From Priapulus caudatus (taxonomy: Eukaryota; Priapulida; Priapulimorpha; Priapulimorphida; Priapulidae): 50,040 nt of DNA. The stretch spans positions 58,600-108,639 of the forward strand of contig NW_014577458.1 of assembly GCF_000485595.1 (NCBI RefSeq), read 5' to 3'. A program made the position numbers and the translations under genes. Below, piece by piece: positions 23,536 through 34,915 of the stretch (position 1 is its first letter; each line of letters starts with the position of its first letter). The notes below the pieces were generated by a model that saw only the letters and a program-made list of their open reading frames with translations, ran no database searches and was not told where the DNA came from.

Positions 23536-25876
23536 ACTTACCAAGTATGATCAACATAAACCCCCGTGCGATTTATAGCAACACGTGCCCTAGACATTAC
23601 TTACAAGCCAGGCCGGCCACCTGGCTAGAAGTTAAATCTATAACGCTCTTTGTGTGTGTGTCACGCCGTGTGCGCACCTAACGAACCCGCCTGCACCACC
23701 GAGCATGTCGGCGCCGTGCGGTCAACTGCATACTAAATCAATCATTGCGTTCTGTCAGAGGCACTCTTAAATCATGCTTCTGTTCTGTGCCATTCATCCT
23801 ACGATACTGCTCGAACTCTGGGTACCGCGCTTATCGTAGACGGCAACCAGCGTCCTTTGTGTAGTCGCCATTGTTTAACGCTCTCAATGCGGCGAAGCCG
23901 AGCCGCTGATAAACCGAAGGTCTACAGAAATTTCAACGTGTGCCGCTCGCATATACGAAATCGTGCCGCGGAGGACATTTTATAGCTGAATCAAAACGTT
24001 AATTGCAATGGAAGAAGAAATGCAATACTTTCGTCAGCCGTAACGCACCAGCTGCAGAAAGTCTACAATATCACGCACGCCACAACGACGTCACGTACAA
24101 TCTCGCCCAATCGATTAGCCAGATCTGGTAATAATAAACCGCATAGGTACACTATGCCGCTCCTCCAAGGCCGCCCTCGACGTTTTTATTTTCGTCACCT
24201 CCGCGGTCTTGCTTATTCGCTCGCGCCTATATTATGCGCTTACATTTCAATCCTTCTTCGGCTTATTTTGAATTATTCCACGACTTCGACTTAACTGTCT
24301 AAGATTTAAGAAAAGAAAACAATCGCTAAAATCGTTTTCTAACCTAAATGTCCATTTCTCTTCTCGGGTTGGGTCCAATATCTAATCGAAGCTATTGATC
24401 AATTTAATGTTCCCGTAGCGAAAATTTCACGAAAGTATACCATTTGTTATTAATTACGTGTTTTCGACTAAAAATAAGGTATTTATTACTTCCATATTTC
24501 GGCACCTACACAAGGGTACACTAGAATGATTTTTAATATGTTCAGTCATAGAATTGCTACATATACAGTCTATAATTCTGAGTACATGCATAGTCCGAAA
24601 TCTCGGCTCAGGCCATCGCAAAAGCACATTACACTCGCGAACCCCATATAAACTTATGACACATATTAACTAACAATGTACATCCCTTACAGCAATTAAG
24701 TACAGAACTGCATTGCGCTGGACCGGTTATTTGCATCTAGTATTAGCCGGGTTGCGCTGAGTTGTTTTAATAAACGCAATGCGTTCTGTAATCTGGATAT
24801 CTATATCGAAGATTTACCGACGCTAAGGTACAGGCAATCCAAATAAAACAACAGGCTGAGGATTGACAACTGCGTTCGCGACTCACACTGCACACATATC
24901 TAGCGCTGCTGCATTCATTTGTTTCATCCACCGTCCCGTCCACCAGCCATCCATTGATGCATCCATCCAAGTGACCATGCCAACCATGCATGCAGCAATG
25001 CTAGCTCTAGAACGATATCGCCTTCGCTCTGCACAGTGGTGGCAACAGCGAAGGGGCTATACACGCATGCTAGCATGCATGTCAACCATGCCATCAAGCA
25101 CGCCATTGCTATCTGATCATTGCACCCATCTATTTCATCCAGCGCACACTCACACACTCACACAGTACAACACAACGACCCACCCAGCCACTCAAACATC
25201 AACCGACCCAACACGCCAAACACTAATAAAGCAGAACGAATAATGAAAAATTAATAAGGCGAACCGTCAATAAAAGCAACAATACCTCTATGCACAATAT
25301 CTACACACACCATACATTTACCAAACGAAAAAGACAAGTAACACTAGAGAGGCAGTTATAAGGATTTATACCTTCTTATGGACCGCGCAGCATCGTCTTA
25401 ATCCAAATCAATCAACTTCTTGTCAGCCAATTCGTAAAAAAAAACACCATTAAACGTTGTCTAGAATCGAATCGACCAGCTCAACAATGATCTCCTCGTC
25501 CGAGCAAAAACAATCGAACGAATCTTCCTTCCTGAAGCAGCAGATGATATGCAGCACACAGCTAGCATAACACGGATATACGTGCAAATTCACCCGAGCC
25601 CGCGACTCCTTCATGCACCACTTTGCTCCCCAGGCCCGAACTAACGCAAGTGCAGCAGACAGCACGCGCCATACGCCCTCGATGCGCGAATATGAACCCG
25701 TGGATACAAAAAAAAGCCCCTCGTGAAAACCCGGCCAGCACCACCAATGTCCATACACCACCACCACTATTCCAAGGACGGCTGCCCTTCAGGACCCCGT
25801 TATAGATTCACACACCTAGCGATAGGAAGGAGCGGCGCGTGACGAGATCGCACGCAAAGTATGCGCATGTATATAT
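23536..25876. repeat. Duplicated segment, copy 2, starting at the gap edge
   Basis: Begins immediately after the run of N. It carries more single-base insertions than copy 1 and a roughly 690-bp replacement containing an inverted dispersed repeat. Probably the alternative allele or an error-rich gap fill. Confidence 0.8.
24300..24775 (-). repeat. Dispersed repeat, inverted copy
   Basis: Matches 30548-31012 in reverse, with many indels (shared words GCGCAATGCAG, TTCCCGTAGCG/CGCTACGGGAA, CAGTCATAG/CTATGACTG). It sits inside the extra sequence (about 24135-24825) of the second duplicated segment. No coding recognised. Confidence 0.65.
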
Positions 25877-25880
25877 ATAT

Positions 25881-25975
25881 CAAGAGCGTATAAAGAAGGC
25901 GTATAAAGGAGAAAGAGAAAAGAGAAGCGAAAGGAAAAAAGAAGCGTATAAAGAATACCTCTTTATCTGCTCTTG
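25881..25975. mobile_element. CAAGAGC hairpin inserted in a TA tract
   Basis: 95 bp, left end CAAGAGCGTATAAAG, right end CTTTATCTGCTCTTG, interior purine-rich with further GCGTATAAAG copies. Flanked by TATATAT on both sides. The other copy of this segment reads through the TA tract near 22592 without the element. Confidence 0.7.
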
Positions 25976-26304
25976 TATATATATATATACTACCAAGAAT
26001 ACTACACCGAGCCCCGAGCTTTCGAGCTTTCACTCGAAAGTCGGAAACTTACAGTATAGTTACAGCCCTATAGACCGAAGGTCCGATAGACCGAAGGCCC
26101 AATAGACCGAAGGTTTATTCGAATACGCAGTGCTACACGTCCGGAATCGTTCGCCTAGCCTCCCAGGATACGCATCCGGACATCCACTGATGCCGTATTC
26201 GAACGTGAATATGCCGCACATCCACCGATGCCACTATAAATCATATGCCACTATAAACCATATAATTATATGCCCTAACCCCAACTCTAACCCTAACCCT
26301 AATA

Positions 26305-27160
26305 CCCCCGTCACACCGGGTGGCGTCCTTACTTGCGCTGCTACGGCGACGGAAAATGGGCCCAGAGCGCGCCAAGGTCGCCATAAGCGTGGTATAAGCC
26401 GTGTGAAACGCCAGACATCGTGGTGTGGTCGCCATGGTCGCCAATGATCGCCGAGTCACGGCGTTTGTTTGAGCATTGTTAAAACAAACGCCAAGGTTCG
26501 GCGATCTGACCTGCGAACGCGGTGAGAACGCGGTGGGGCGCGACGGTCATGAGACAAGCGTCGTAACATCTCCATAAGCGTAGTACACGCGCAGTACACG
26601 CGTGCAAAGACGCTGCGAAAATAGTAACATTTTCAACGGCGAATTCATGATCTGTCTCATCCGATCTGCCGATTTGTTTCATGCCGATCTGTCTCGGCCC
26701 ACGGCCCGGGCTCGGCCTCTGGTAGCTTGTTTCTTCGGCATCGTGTTTCTACTCAGCAAACGCACAACTATACAGTTAAAATTTCCGAAAATCTGATCCA
26801 GCTTATATAGTCGCCGTGGAGAACGTGGTAGAAACGCCGTGAGTCGCCGTGCAGTCGCGATACACGTAGAGACGCTCGGTGTAAGAACCCATGAGCGTGG
26901 TGAGAGCGCCGCGGAAACGCCGGTGATCGCCGTTGCCAAGCCCATAGATCTCAATAGAAACGCCAAAAGCGCGGAGAGGTCGTGGCGGGCGCGCCGTGAG
27001 AACCGTATGATCGCACAGGTCGCGGTAAGAGCGCGGTTTTTTTCAAGTTTGTAATTTGTTGGGACTTTTTCTCTCGCGTTGTGTTCGCGTTTGCCGGCGA
27101 CCTTGTACATTTTCTGGTCGCCGTACGGTCGCGGATGGTCGCCGTCCGGTGTGACGGGGG
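26305..27160. mobile_element. Non-autonomous element with CCCCCGTCACACCGG ends
   Basis: 15-bp terminal inverted repeats CCCCCGTCACACCGG, TA on both flanks (26303-26304, 27161-27162), 856 bp, no transposase. The interior is rich in GGTCGCC, GAAACGCC and GAGAACGC words in both senses. It sits inside a telomere-type tract. TA duplication suggests Tc1/mariner-like or ISL2EU-like mobilisation (inference). Confidence 0.65.
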
Positions 27161-27203
27161 TATAACTGTAACCCTAACCCTAACTGTAACCCTAACCCTT
27201 TGC

Positions 27204-27395
27204 AATATTCGGTCTATCGAACCTTCGGTCTATCGGACCTTCGGTCTATCGGACCTTCGGTCTATCGAACCTTCGGTCTAACGGACCTTCGGTATATCGG
27301 ACCTTCGGTCTATCGGACCTTCGGTCTATCGAACCTTCGGTCTAACGGACCTTCGGTATATCGGACCTTCGGTCTATCGGACCTTCGGTCTATAG
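27204..27395. repeat. 16-bp satellite array (GGACCTTCGGTCTATC)
   Basis: About twelve monomers; each contains GACC TTC GGTC, a small stem. Variants (ATCGAA, AACGGA, GTATATC) recur in the same order every four units, a 64-bp higher-order repeat. Confidence 0.8.
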
Positions 27396-27400
27396 GGCTG

Positions 27401-28204
27401 CCCCCACCTAGATAACTTAACTATATTGTGTACGATATACGTTGCACATGCACAAAGCATACGATGTGATTTTTTGGTGAATAGACCAATGCTTTAGCAT
27501 CGCACACGTTTTAATTTGAAATGATCCCTAATGGAACTCATCTATCATACCAGTGGAATCGTGAGATCGTCCATAACAGGAAATATTATTATCAGCCGAC
27601 CAACCAATTCATACCACAATATTGATCTGTTGGCGAACAACTGCTAGGCACACAGGTAGTTGGGCCGTTTCAATAATAAAATGATTGCAAATAAACAAAT
27701 ATTGTATTTACCTCCAAAGTCTCAATGTAGATGTACCTTCTATAACATAAATATTCCACGTAAATGTCGTTAAAATGCTCCTCCCAACACGAAATCTCAC
27801 CACACGCACGCCACTGCGCACCAACTCACAGAAAAATACACGGTAACACAGAAACACACAGATGATAACATTTACGTGGAATTATTAGCATATAGAGAGT
27901 ACATAATATGATAATATATAGATTATGACTTTGATAGTAAATACGATATGTTTAGTTACTATCATTTAATTATTGAATCCGCCCAAGTGCCCGTGGATAG
28001 GCACATTGAGCAATATATAACAGAAGTTCCATTAGTACATACATGCAGCTCAGTGGCTAGACAGTCTCTGAGCCATAGATAGTGCTTCACCACGCTAATC
28101 ACGCGTTCGATTGTGACGTGCTGTGATTGGACAGTGACGCGAAGAATCTCTACGAATAATCTTTGCGCGAACAAACGCAGGATTATTTTTTATCTTTCTC
28201 GCCG
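27401..28204. other. Intergenic, nothing recognised
   Basis: AT-rich sequence without credible coding or repeats that I can define. Confidence 0.4.
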
Positions 28205-28212
28205 TAAAACCC

Positions 28213-28739
28213 CAGGGGCGTAGCCAGTATGTAGCACTGTAGGCCCGGGCCTACACTTTTTTTGGCCAAGTTATCTTTTTTTTTTAAACACCCATAATTC
28301 AAATCCATAAGCTTGCTGGACGAGTTTAAGAGTCTAGAAAGGAAAAACTATTGAAATGAACGTAGCAAGAATATGGCTAAATTAGGTGACCTATTCTTCT
28401 GTCATCTAGGCTGTCATTTCTATCGCGTGCCGTTTCATTCAACACTCTACCCGCCGAAAAAGACTATAGGATCCGATCTTGTCAGTTTTTTAACAGTTTA
28501 ACTCGTTCGTAACCCTATTTTAACTCGTTTGTTTTTTGGGTTTAAACGTAATATTGAATGAAGTGTCTCAAGTTAGCAAGAGGCCAGGGAACCAGAATGA
28601 ACACTCGGGAAGGGCCGTTTCCGGCCATCTGGAGGGTTTGTAAAACCAAAAATTTCCTTGTACGCTCCGCGCCAACCCATGGTGGCGCTCCGCTCAGATA
28701 TTCGTGCCTACAACTTTGAAAATCCTGGCTACGCCCCTG
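28213..28739. mobile_element. CAGGGGCGTAGCCAG element (hAT-type termini)
   Basis: 15-bp inverted ends CAGGGGCGTAGCCAG and CTGGCTACGCCCCTG, 527 bp, no transposase domain recognised. The termini are of a kind common in hAT elements of invertebrates; flanks share only AACCC, so no clean 8-bp duplication. Confidence 0.65.
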
Positions 28740-29543
28740 AACCCCAATCTTTATCTTTGTTTGTCGACGCACAGAAAATTTGTTCACTGTGCAACGCCCA
28801 CGCACAATTTCTCGACGGAAATCTTGCTCTCTTAGGACATAAATCGGCACTCGTACATTTATTGGCTTTTCCCACTTTTTAAATGATATCGCTGTGATAT
28901 AAACGATAAGTTTTTAAAGCTTGACGCTACAATACTTAAAAAGAAACGTCGTGGCTCGTACACGTACTTGGCGTTCCGCGTACGAAATAAAATGCTTGGT
29001 ATAAATAATCAAATTCCATTAAAGTTCACTGCTGTAAAAAAAGTTTTTTTTAAAAATGTATTCGCTCGGGGTGTACATTTTTACCGCAGAGCTGGGCCAT
29101 GCCCATGCTAAGCGCAACCGCCTCGTGAACCGAGCCTTGCCCTTCCTATCGGCTCGGCTTCACGTGGGTTTCCCGTGCCCTAGCTGCCTCTGCATGCGCG
29201 GCTACGAAAAGATGTAGGGCAACGCATCCTCAAGTAGCGATGTTTTTAGAGATGGGTCACACTCCCCACTCGTCGTTCCAGCGTTTGTCTCATGCCAACT
29301 GCAGTACAGACGCGAGGTTAACGCATGTGTATGGGTGTTGTGTTTCCAACGATGGAAACGTGATGGCTGCATGCGCAATAATATGATGTAAATATTGTAT
29401 TATGTTATTCATTTGTTGAACTACATGCATGATTGGTTATATACGAGTACACTCACATTTATATATTGCTCGCTGCTCTTAATTATATAGTTCCGCGAAT
29501 AGTCAATATAGTGTATGCTCAGGAATGCTCTATACAATAATAT

Positions 29544-29672
29544 CAGGAGTAAGATCATATAGGTTATATATTAGTATAGGATATATTAATATTAATATTA
29601 ATATAATATTAATATAAATAATATAAATTATATTAATATATTAATATAGGATCCTATATTATCTTACTCCTG
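29544..29672. mobile_element. CAGGAGTA hairpin (129 bp) with 7-bp target duplication
   Basis: Ends CAGGAGTAAGAT and ATCTTACTCCTG; AT-rich arms pair along most of the length. Flanked by ATAATAT at 29537-29543 and 29673-29679. Confidence 0.8.
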
Positions 29673-30547
29673 ATAATATTACAATTTATTAGCTATTGTA
29701 AAGATTGATGTAAACAAGCAGGAATGTCAGAAGAAGGATGCGAAGCAGAAGGAATGACGCAAGATGCACGTATCCAGCTGGGAAGAGCATGAGGGAAATA
29801 AACAGGAGAAGCATAGAGCATTTTCACCTAGCTCTTCACTCACTACTTTTCTGGCTTCCCCCTTCTAAATCTCCCCCTCCTCTTATCGCCCACTCTCTCT
29901 ATTTGCGCATTCTCCAAAATAGCATTTCGTTGCCTGACATTTGTCTCGAACTCGACTGAAAAACATCTCGATGCGTTTTTTGTATAGACATATTATACAG
30001 TACACTGAGTACAGTAACCGTCACTTGCAATAGCTACACTGCGGTTAGGCGTGACGTCACCGCGTGCGTATAACGGCCACTCACGCGAAACATCCGGTGG
30101 CCTTTCGTTAGCAGGTGGTCGTTCTATAGAGGTAACCACTAACATACATTGAACTGTACCGCACTCCGTATCTCTGCGTACGGAGTGCATAGGTCGCGAT
30201 GCAGCGGCCATACGAGTGAATGGCGTACTCCAGTTTCTATTACACAATAATTAATAGCGTGTAAATCAATATTCAAACCATTTAAATGTCCAGAACGTGT
30301 ATTTCGCGCAGCTTTAAAGACGTAGGCCAACTGTACCGAACACGCACAACTACCACACCCACTCAGAATCAGGAACAGCTGACGATAGGCAGGCCAATAA
30401 CCCACAGCCCCACCATAACAAAGGCAAACAGCTGAGACCAGCAAGCACGGCTGCTAGCTACTCTCTGTGTTCGTGTACCACCGTATAAAAACTCACTCCT
30501 CTACCGCACGGTGACAGACAAAGGCTGTTGCTGGGTAAATTTGATAG

Positions 30548-31012
30548 CCAATAAAACAATTTTTAACACTAGCAGGCAAAATAATAATAAAATAAGCAGC
30601 GCAATGCAGTTGTACTTAATTGCTGTGAAGGGATGTACATGTTAGTTATATGTGTATAAGTTTTATATAGGGTTCGATGTATGTGCTTTTGCGATGCTGA
30701 GCGAGATTCGACTATGCATGTACTCAGATTATAGATGTATATGTAAGCACATTCTATGACTGAACATATTAAAAATCATTTCATGTACCCATTGTGTAGG
30801 TGCGGGAATACTAGGAAGTAATAAAATACCATTATTTTTAGTCTGAAAAACACGTAAAATAAACTACAAAATGGTATACTCTTGTGAAATTTCGCTACGG
30901 GAACATTAATTGATCATAGCATTCGTATAGATATTGGACAAACGAGAGAGAAATGGACACATTAGATTTAGAACAGATTTAGCGATTTTTTCTTTTCTAA
31001 ATCTAAAGTATC
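30548..31012 (+). repeat. Dispersed repeat, direct copy
   Basis: Partner of 24300-24775. AT-rich, with no terminal inverted repeats or coding that I can define. Confidence 0.65.
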
Positions 31013-31078
31013 AGCAAATATAAGAGAAGGCATAAAGACAATTGGGAGGAAGGAAAGGAGGAGGGGAAAAAGTGGGAG

Positions 31079-31137
31079 AAGCTAGGGGAGTAGAACCTGG
31101 TGAGAGAAGCTAGGGGAGTAGAAGCCTGGTGAAAAAA
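31079..31137. repeat. Purine-rich direct repeat
   Basis: AGCTAGGGGAGTAGAA followed by CCTGGTGA occurs twice, 28-29 bases apart, at the end of a 100-bp GGA-rich run. Confidence 0.7.
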
Positions 31138-31305
31138 AGGAGGGGAATGGTATTAAGAGGAGTTCCTCCTGGCATGATACTTACTGTGCACATAACAACG
31201 ATAGTAAATATTGATTATGACTATATATTATTATTATTATCATTATCATTGTTATTCTTGATGATATGGATGTGTACGTTTTCAGAATGACATGTATATA
31301 TTTTC

Positions 31306-31345
31306 CAGGAGGACATAAGAACCCTTTGTCTCTTATGTCCTCCTG
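31306..31345. mobile_element. CAGGAGGACATAAGA hairpin
   Basis: Arms CAGGAGGACATAAGA and TCTTATGTCCTCCTG around a 10-base loop. The terminus shares CAGGAG with the family at 29544, but no target duplication is seen. Confidence 0.55.
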
Positions 31346-31449
31346 TCTATAGTAGGTGTGAGGCTGTGAGCAATCTTGAACCTAATAACTGCCCCTAGTA
31401 GACGAAAGCAAGCATGTGTGAAATGCACGAAGCAAGCATACGGATCATA

Positions 31450-31712
31450 AATTCTACTACATAAATGTACTTTCCACAATAAAACATGACTGCACACACG
31501 CATATATGTAGATAACGTGAACGAGTGCCACGTTCTGCAAAATAGTAGTTTGCGTCTACATATACAGATCTACTACATAAATGTACTAATACTACGTACA
31601 ATAAAACACGATCGCCTGCACACAGGCATGTTTCGTAGATAACGTGAAGAAGTTTAACGTGAACGAGTGCCACGTTCTGCAAAATAGTAGCTTGCGCAGA
31701 GCATATATGTAA
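31450..31712. repeat. Two-copy tandem repeat with ACGAGTGCCACGTTCTGC core
   Basis: Two units of about 110-140 bp share CTACTACATAAATGTACT, AATAAAACA, GTAGATAACGTGAA and CGTGAACGAGTGCCACG followed by TTCTGCAAAATAGTAG. A minus-strand open frame through both units repeats itself and has no recognisable domain. Confidence 0.7.
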
Positions 31713-32771
31713 ATCAACCTCGATTTGATTTTGTAATATGCTCTGGTTTGCGACTACATATAGACCAGAACATATAGAACTTTTGTTTTGCACTGTGGAA
31801 GAATGAAATGTGCTGGAAGGATGGAGGGGGAATATGGGCACTGAGGAATAGATATATGAACATATATATATAGAAATAAAGGAAAAATCCGACACAGAAC
31901 AATTATAAAGTAACCCCATTACTGGTGACTATCTAAATAAGTTACGTCGTAGAATTGCAACTGTTACTGAAAAAGTATTGATCCACAGATCACAGGTAGT
32001 GAAATAGATCGCAGTGTTTAGCTAAAACCCATGTTTAGCTAAAAACCAATTCTGCATATAATACGTTATTTAAAAATAAAAGAAACCCTTTTCTAATTTA
32101 TCCCAGGCGTTTATGGCTAGCATACCGATGAATTCCTCTATAATAGAGCCACTCTATCAGAGTGCAATTGCTTTGCATGGCATGCTGTTATTGCCATAGG
32201 AACACAGAAAATGAACCCTGGAATTCTTTCTGGGGGAGAAACATGGATTTAACCTTAGTAAATTATATGCTAAACTCCTGAGTCCTTATTATGAATAGTC
32301 ACGAAGCTTACTATACTCAACTAATATACTCATAAACTCACCGTATAACAAGATGCTGGAAAATAGGTTTAGATGATTCTAGTTGGGGAAGTAATTATAT
32401 GCATGTGACAGTTGCTGGATCTATTTTGAGATGGGATACAGAAAAAAACTAATTGATGGTCCATGTACCCTCTTTACCGAGTTAAAAAAGTTCCATCCCT
32501 TCACTTACGATGACTTTAATTTCTCATAATTTGTTAAGCTAGCGCTACACACACATATATGTGAAGGAGATGATTATGGTAATACTTTATTACTATAGAT
32601 ATATTACATACTATAGCTATACTCTATATAGCTAGCAGTCTACCATGAGTATCTGCAAGGGCGTAGCTATAGGCGGGTACTCTCTCAGAAGCATAACCAT
32701 TATAAACAAACAAGGCAGGGCAATGTATATATAATTTAAGATGCCTCGACATTACGCAGGCAGTCACTGAG

Positions 32772-33035
32772 GCTCATAGGGTCTATGTCCCCCAGGGTAC
32801 TGCCGGAACGTACCCTGGTAACTATTTGATATGGTTAGGGTTAGAGTTAGGGTTAGGGTTAGGTTTAGGGTTAAGGTTAGGGTTAGGGATAGGGTTAGGG
32901 ATAGGGTTAGGGTTAGGGAGTAGGCGTAGGCGACTCCCTAGACTCGTTAGTGGAGTAGGCAAGGTACGGTCCGGCATATTAGATAGTACCAGGGTACGTT
33001 CCGGCAGTACCCTGGGGGACATAGACCCTCTCAGC
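32772..33035. mobile_element. Palindromic element with telomere-type loop and 9-bp flanks
   Basis: Ends GCTCATAGGGTCTATG and CATAGACCCTCTCAGC; the arms continue as CCCCCAGGGTACTGCCGGAA. The loop has a long TTAGGG tract (32833-32918). GTCACTGAG flanks it at 32763-32771 and 33036-33044. Confidence 0.75.
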
Positions 33036-33044
33036 GTCACTGAG

Positions 33045-33291
33045 GCACGAAGGGTCGTTGTCGTATCAGGTACTACATATATTATATGTACCCGAGGTAG
33101 TTTTAGGTTGTTTAGTATTATGTTTATATTTTTATATGAGGTATGTTTAGGGTTAGGGTACACTTCTGTAGTACAAGTCTGGTACACTTTGTGTTTACAT
33201 ATTATCAGGAGTAAGATAATATAGACTCCTGATATTATATGTACCTCGGGTACATATATGTAATACCTGATACGACAACGACCCCTTCAGC
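33045..33291. mobile_element. Second palindromic element in the same 9-bp site
   Basis: Arms AAGGGTCGTTGTCGTATCAG and complement, ends GCACGAAGGG and CCCCTTCAGC. It lies between GTCACTGAG at 33036-33044 and 33292-33300. The loop holds a short TTTAGGGTTAGGG stretch and the 26-bp CAGGAGTA hairpin. Confidence 0.7.
33206..33231. mobile_element. CAGGAGTA hairpin (26 bp) with 7-bp target duplication
   Basis: A minimal copy, CAGGAGTAAG to GACTCCTG, flanked by ATATTAT at 33199-33205 and 33232-33238. It lies inside the loop of the larger palindrome 33045-33291. Confidence 0.75.
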
Positions 33292-34873
33292 GTCACTGAG
33301 TCAGGGACACAGCTGAAGAAATTTAGATTTGCAAGTCCGAAATATTTAGGAAAACCTAGCTCAAGATACAAGCATGTGACCCAACAGAGCAGGTAGTAGT
33401 AACCCTACTCTCCTGGCCGGGTTACGTTACTGTACTAGGGCTGGGATTAATAACCATATGGCATATTTAAAATAGATTCACTTTGACGAGTTCTGGTGCA
33501 TACCTTTATGTCACCTTTATTTCACGAAAATTCATATAAACAAATGAAGCATTATCAATGTAAACGTACTCAACTATATCAACATAACATTATAATTTAC
33601 GTGTATCTTCAGCAGAAAAATTACAAAGAAAAGCACGAAAATTAGAAACTACGTACAGTGTGCAGCTAGCTAATTAGCTATATGTATCGTAGGCCTATAG
33701 TTACCAACAGACGAGACGTGTAGCTTCATTACACGTATTTTTAATAGTTTAACTAGCTCACCTTGACTAAGAAAATAGTGATGACTTCATGGTTTTGCTA
33801 TTTTTACAAATGCTTTCTTACTCTAGCAGGAAATCGTATTTCTTCATCAGTTCAGGAAGAATCAAATATCATCTGGAGAGACGCGATGACATCACTAAGG
33901 AAAGCAGCTGTTTCATGTCACGTGATGAGAATAGGCATTTACTATTTATTTGATAGGGGTGATACAGATAGTGATTTAAAAACGCCCACACCAACTTATT
34001 AGATGTTTTTGCGAGTAACGCATAACAGATAACTTAATTATTCAACATATTATACTTATTTAGTTTTTACAATTGTATACAATTGTATACATTAGTTATT
34101 ATTACATATATTTCGTTGCTCTTCCGTCTTCGTGTGTTTATCTGAGGAATAGTTCAATAGAGGATTCGACTGTATAAATATAATATTTGCCTGCAATATA
34201 ATATTAATATTTTTCAATGACTTTACAATTTTCGAATTCTATTATATCAAGTTATTATGCTATATTGGTTATAAGCTAGAATTAGTTAAATGTATTAAAA
34301 TATCCATGCGTGTGTAGAGTGTCACTGCCACTGTCACTGTATTATTTTGGTTGCATGCATGCATTGCACATGTCGTCTGCTTTGACGAAGGAAAATCAAA
34401 TGGCAATATTCTGTACTTTATATCTGAAACAGCTTTTATATACATCCCATACTAAATGTGAAAACGGTTAACAAAACTCCTAAAACTATGAGTAGGGTCA
34501 ATAATTATCACTAAAAAACAGATAACACAACAAAACCAAGACCGCGCAACAGGTACTTTTAAAACAGCAAAATTTGATATTGTGCCGCCGTCTGGTGGCA
34601 ATGTATGAGTGTCTCGAAATACTAGAACAATGTACTAGCCGTGTCAATGCAATGATCTCGTTATTCTGACTCGAAGCTACCCACTTTATATCTAAATACA
34701 ATTGTTAAAAGTATGGACACACAATAGCTTATTATTATACATAAAATAAACACATAAAACACATGCACACACAAATGCACAAAATTAATGATACCATACC
34801 ACTGTGCCCATACTGATCTCGTGCTGCCACCTGACGGCAATTTAGGTGTTTAGAAATAATGTATGACTATGAT

Positions 34874-34915
34874 CAGGAGTAGATAATAGGGATTATTACC
34901 CATTATCTACTCCTG
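34874..34915. mobile_element. CAGGAGTA hairpin (42 bp) with 7-bp target duplication
   Basis: CAGGAGTAGATAATGGG-type arms (CAGGAGTAGATAAT and ATTATCTACTCCTG), flanked by CTATGAT at 34867-34873 and 34916-34922. Another degenerate CAGGA...TACTCCTG pair follows at about 34925-34950. Confidence 0.8.

Larger units (their letters stand above)
26063..27400. mobile_element. Large inverted-repeat structure: 16-bp satellite ends, telomere-type tract, nested transposon
   Basis: Ends CAGCCCTATAGACCGAAGG and complement. The left side has three units of GACCGAAGGTCCGATA; the right has about twelve inverted units (27204-27395). Inside lie CCCTAA-type tracts at 26274-26302 and 27164-27198, in the same orientation and interrupted by the TA-flanked element 26305-27160. 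No target duplication at the outer ends. Confidence 0.7.

Noticed and set aside
22665-23681. Open frames spanning the run of N
   Set aside because: Unknown bases were translated; no evidence of coding.
28213-28747. 8-bp duplication for the CAGGGGCGTAGCCAG element
   Set aside because: The 8-base flanks (TAAAACCC and AACCCCAA) do not match; only a short AACCC is shared.
31395-31919. 174-residue minus-strand open frame
   Set aside because: It runs through a tandem repeat and repeats itself; no domain recognised.
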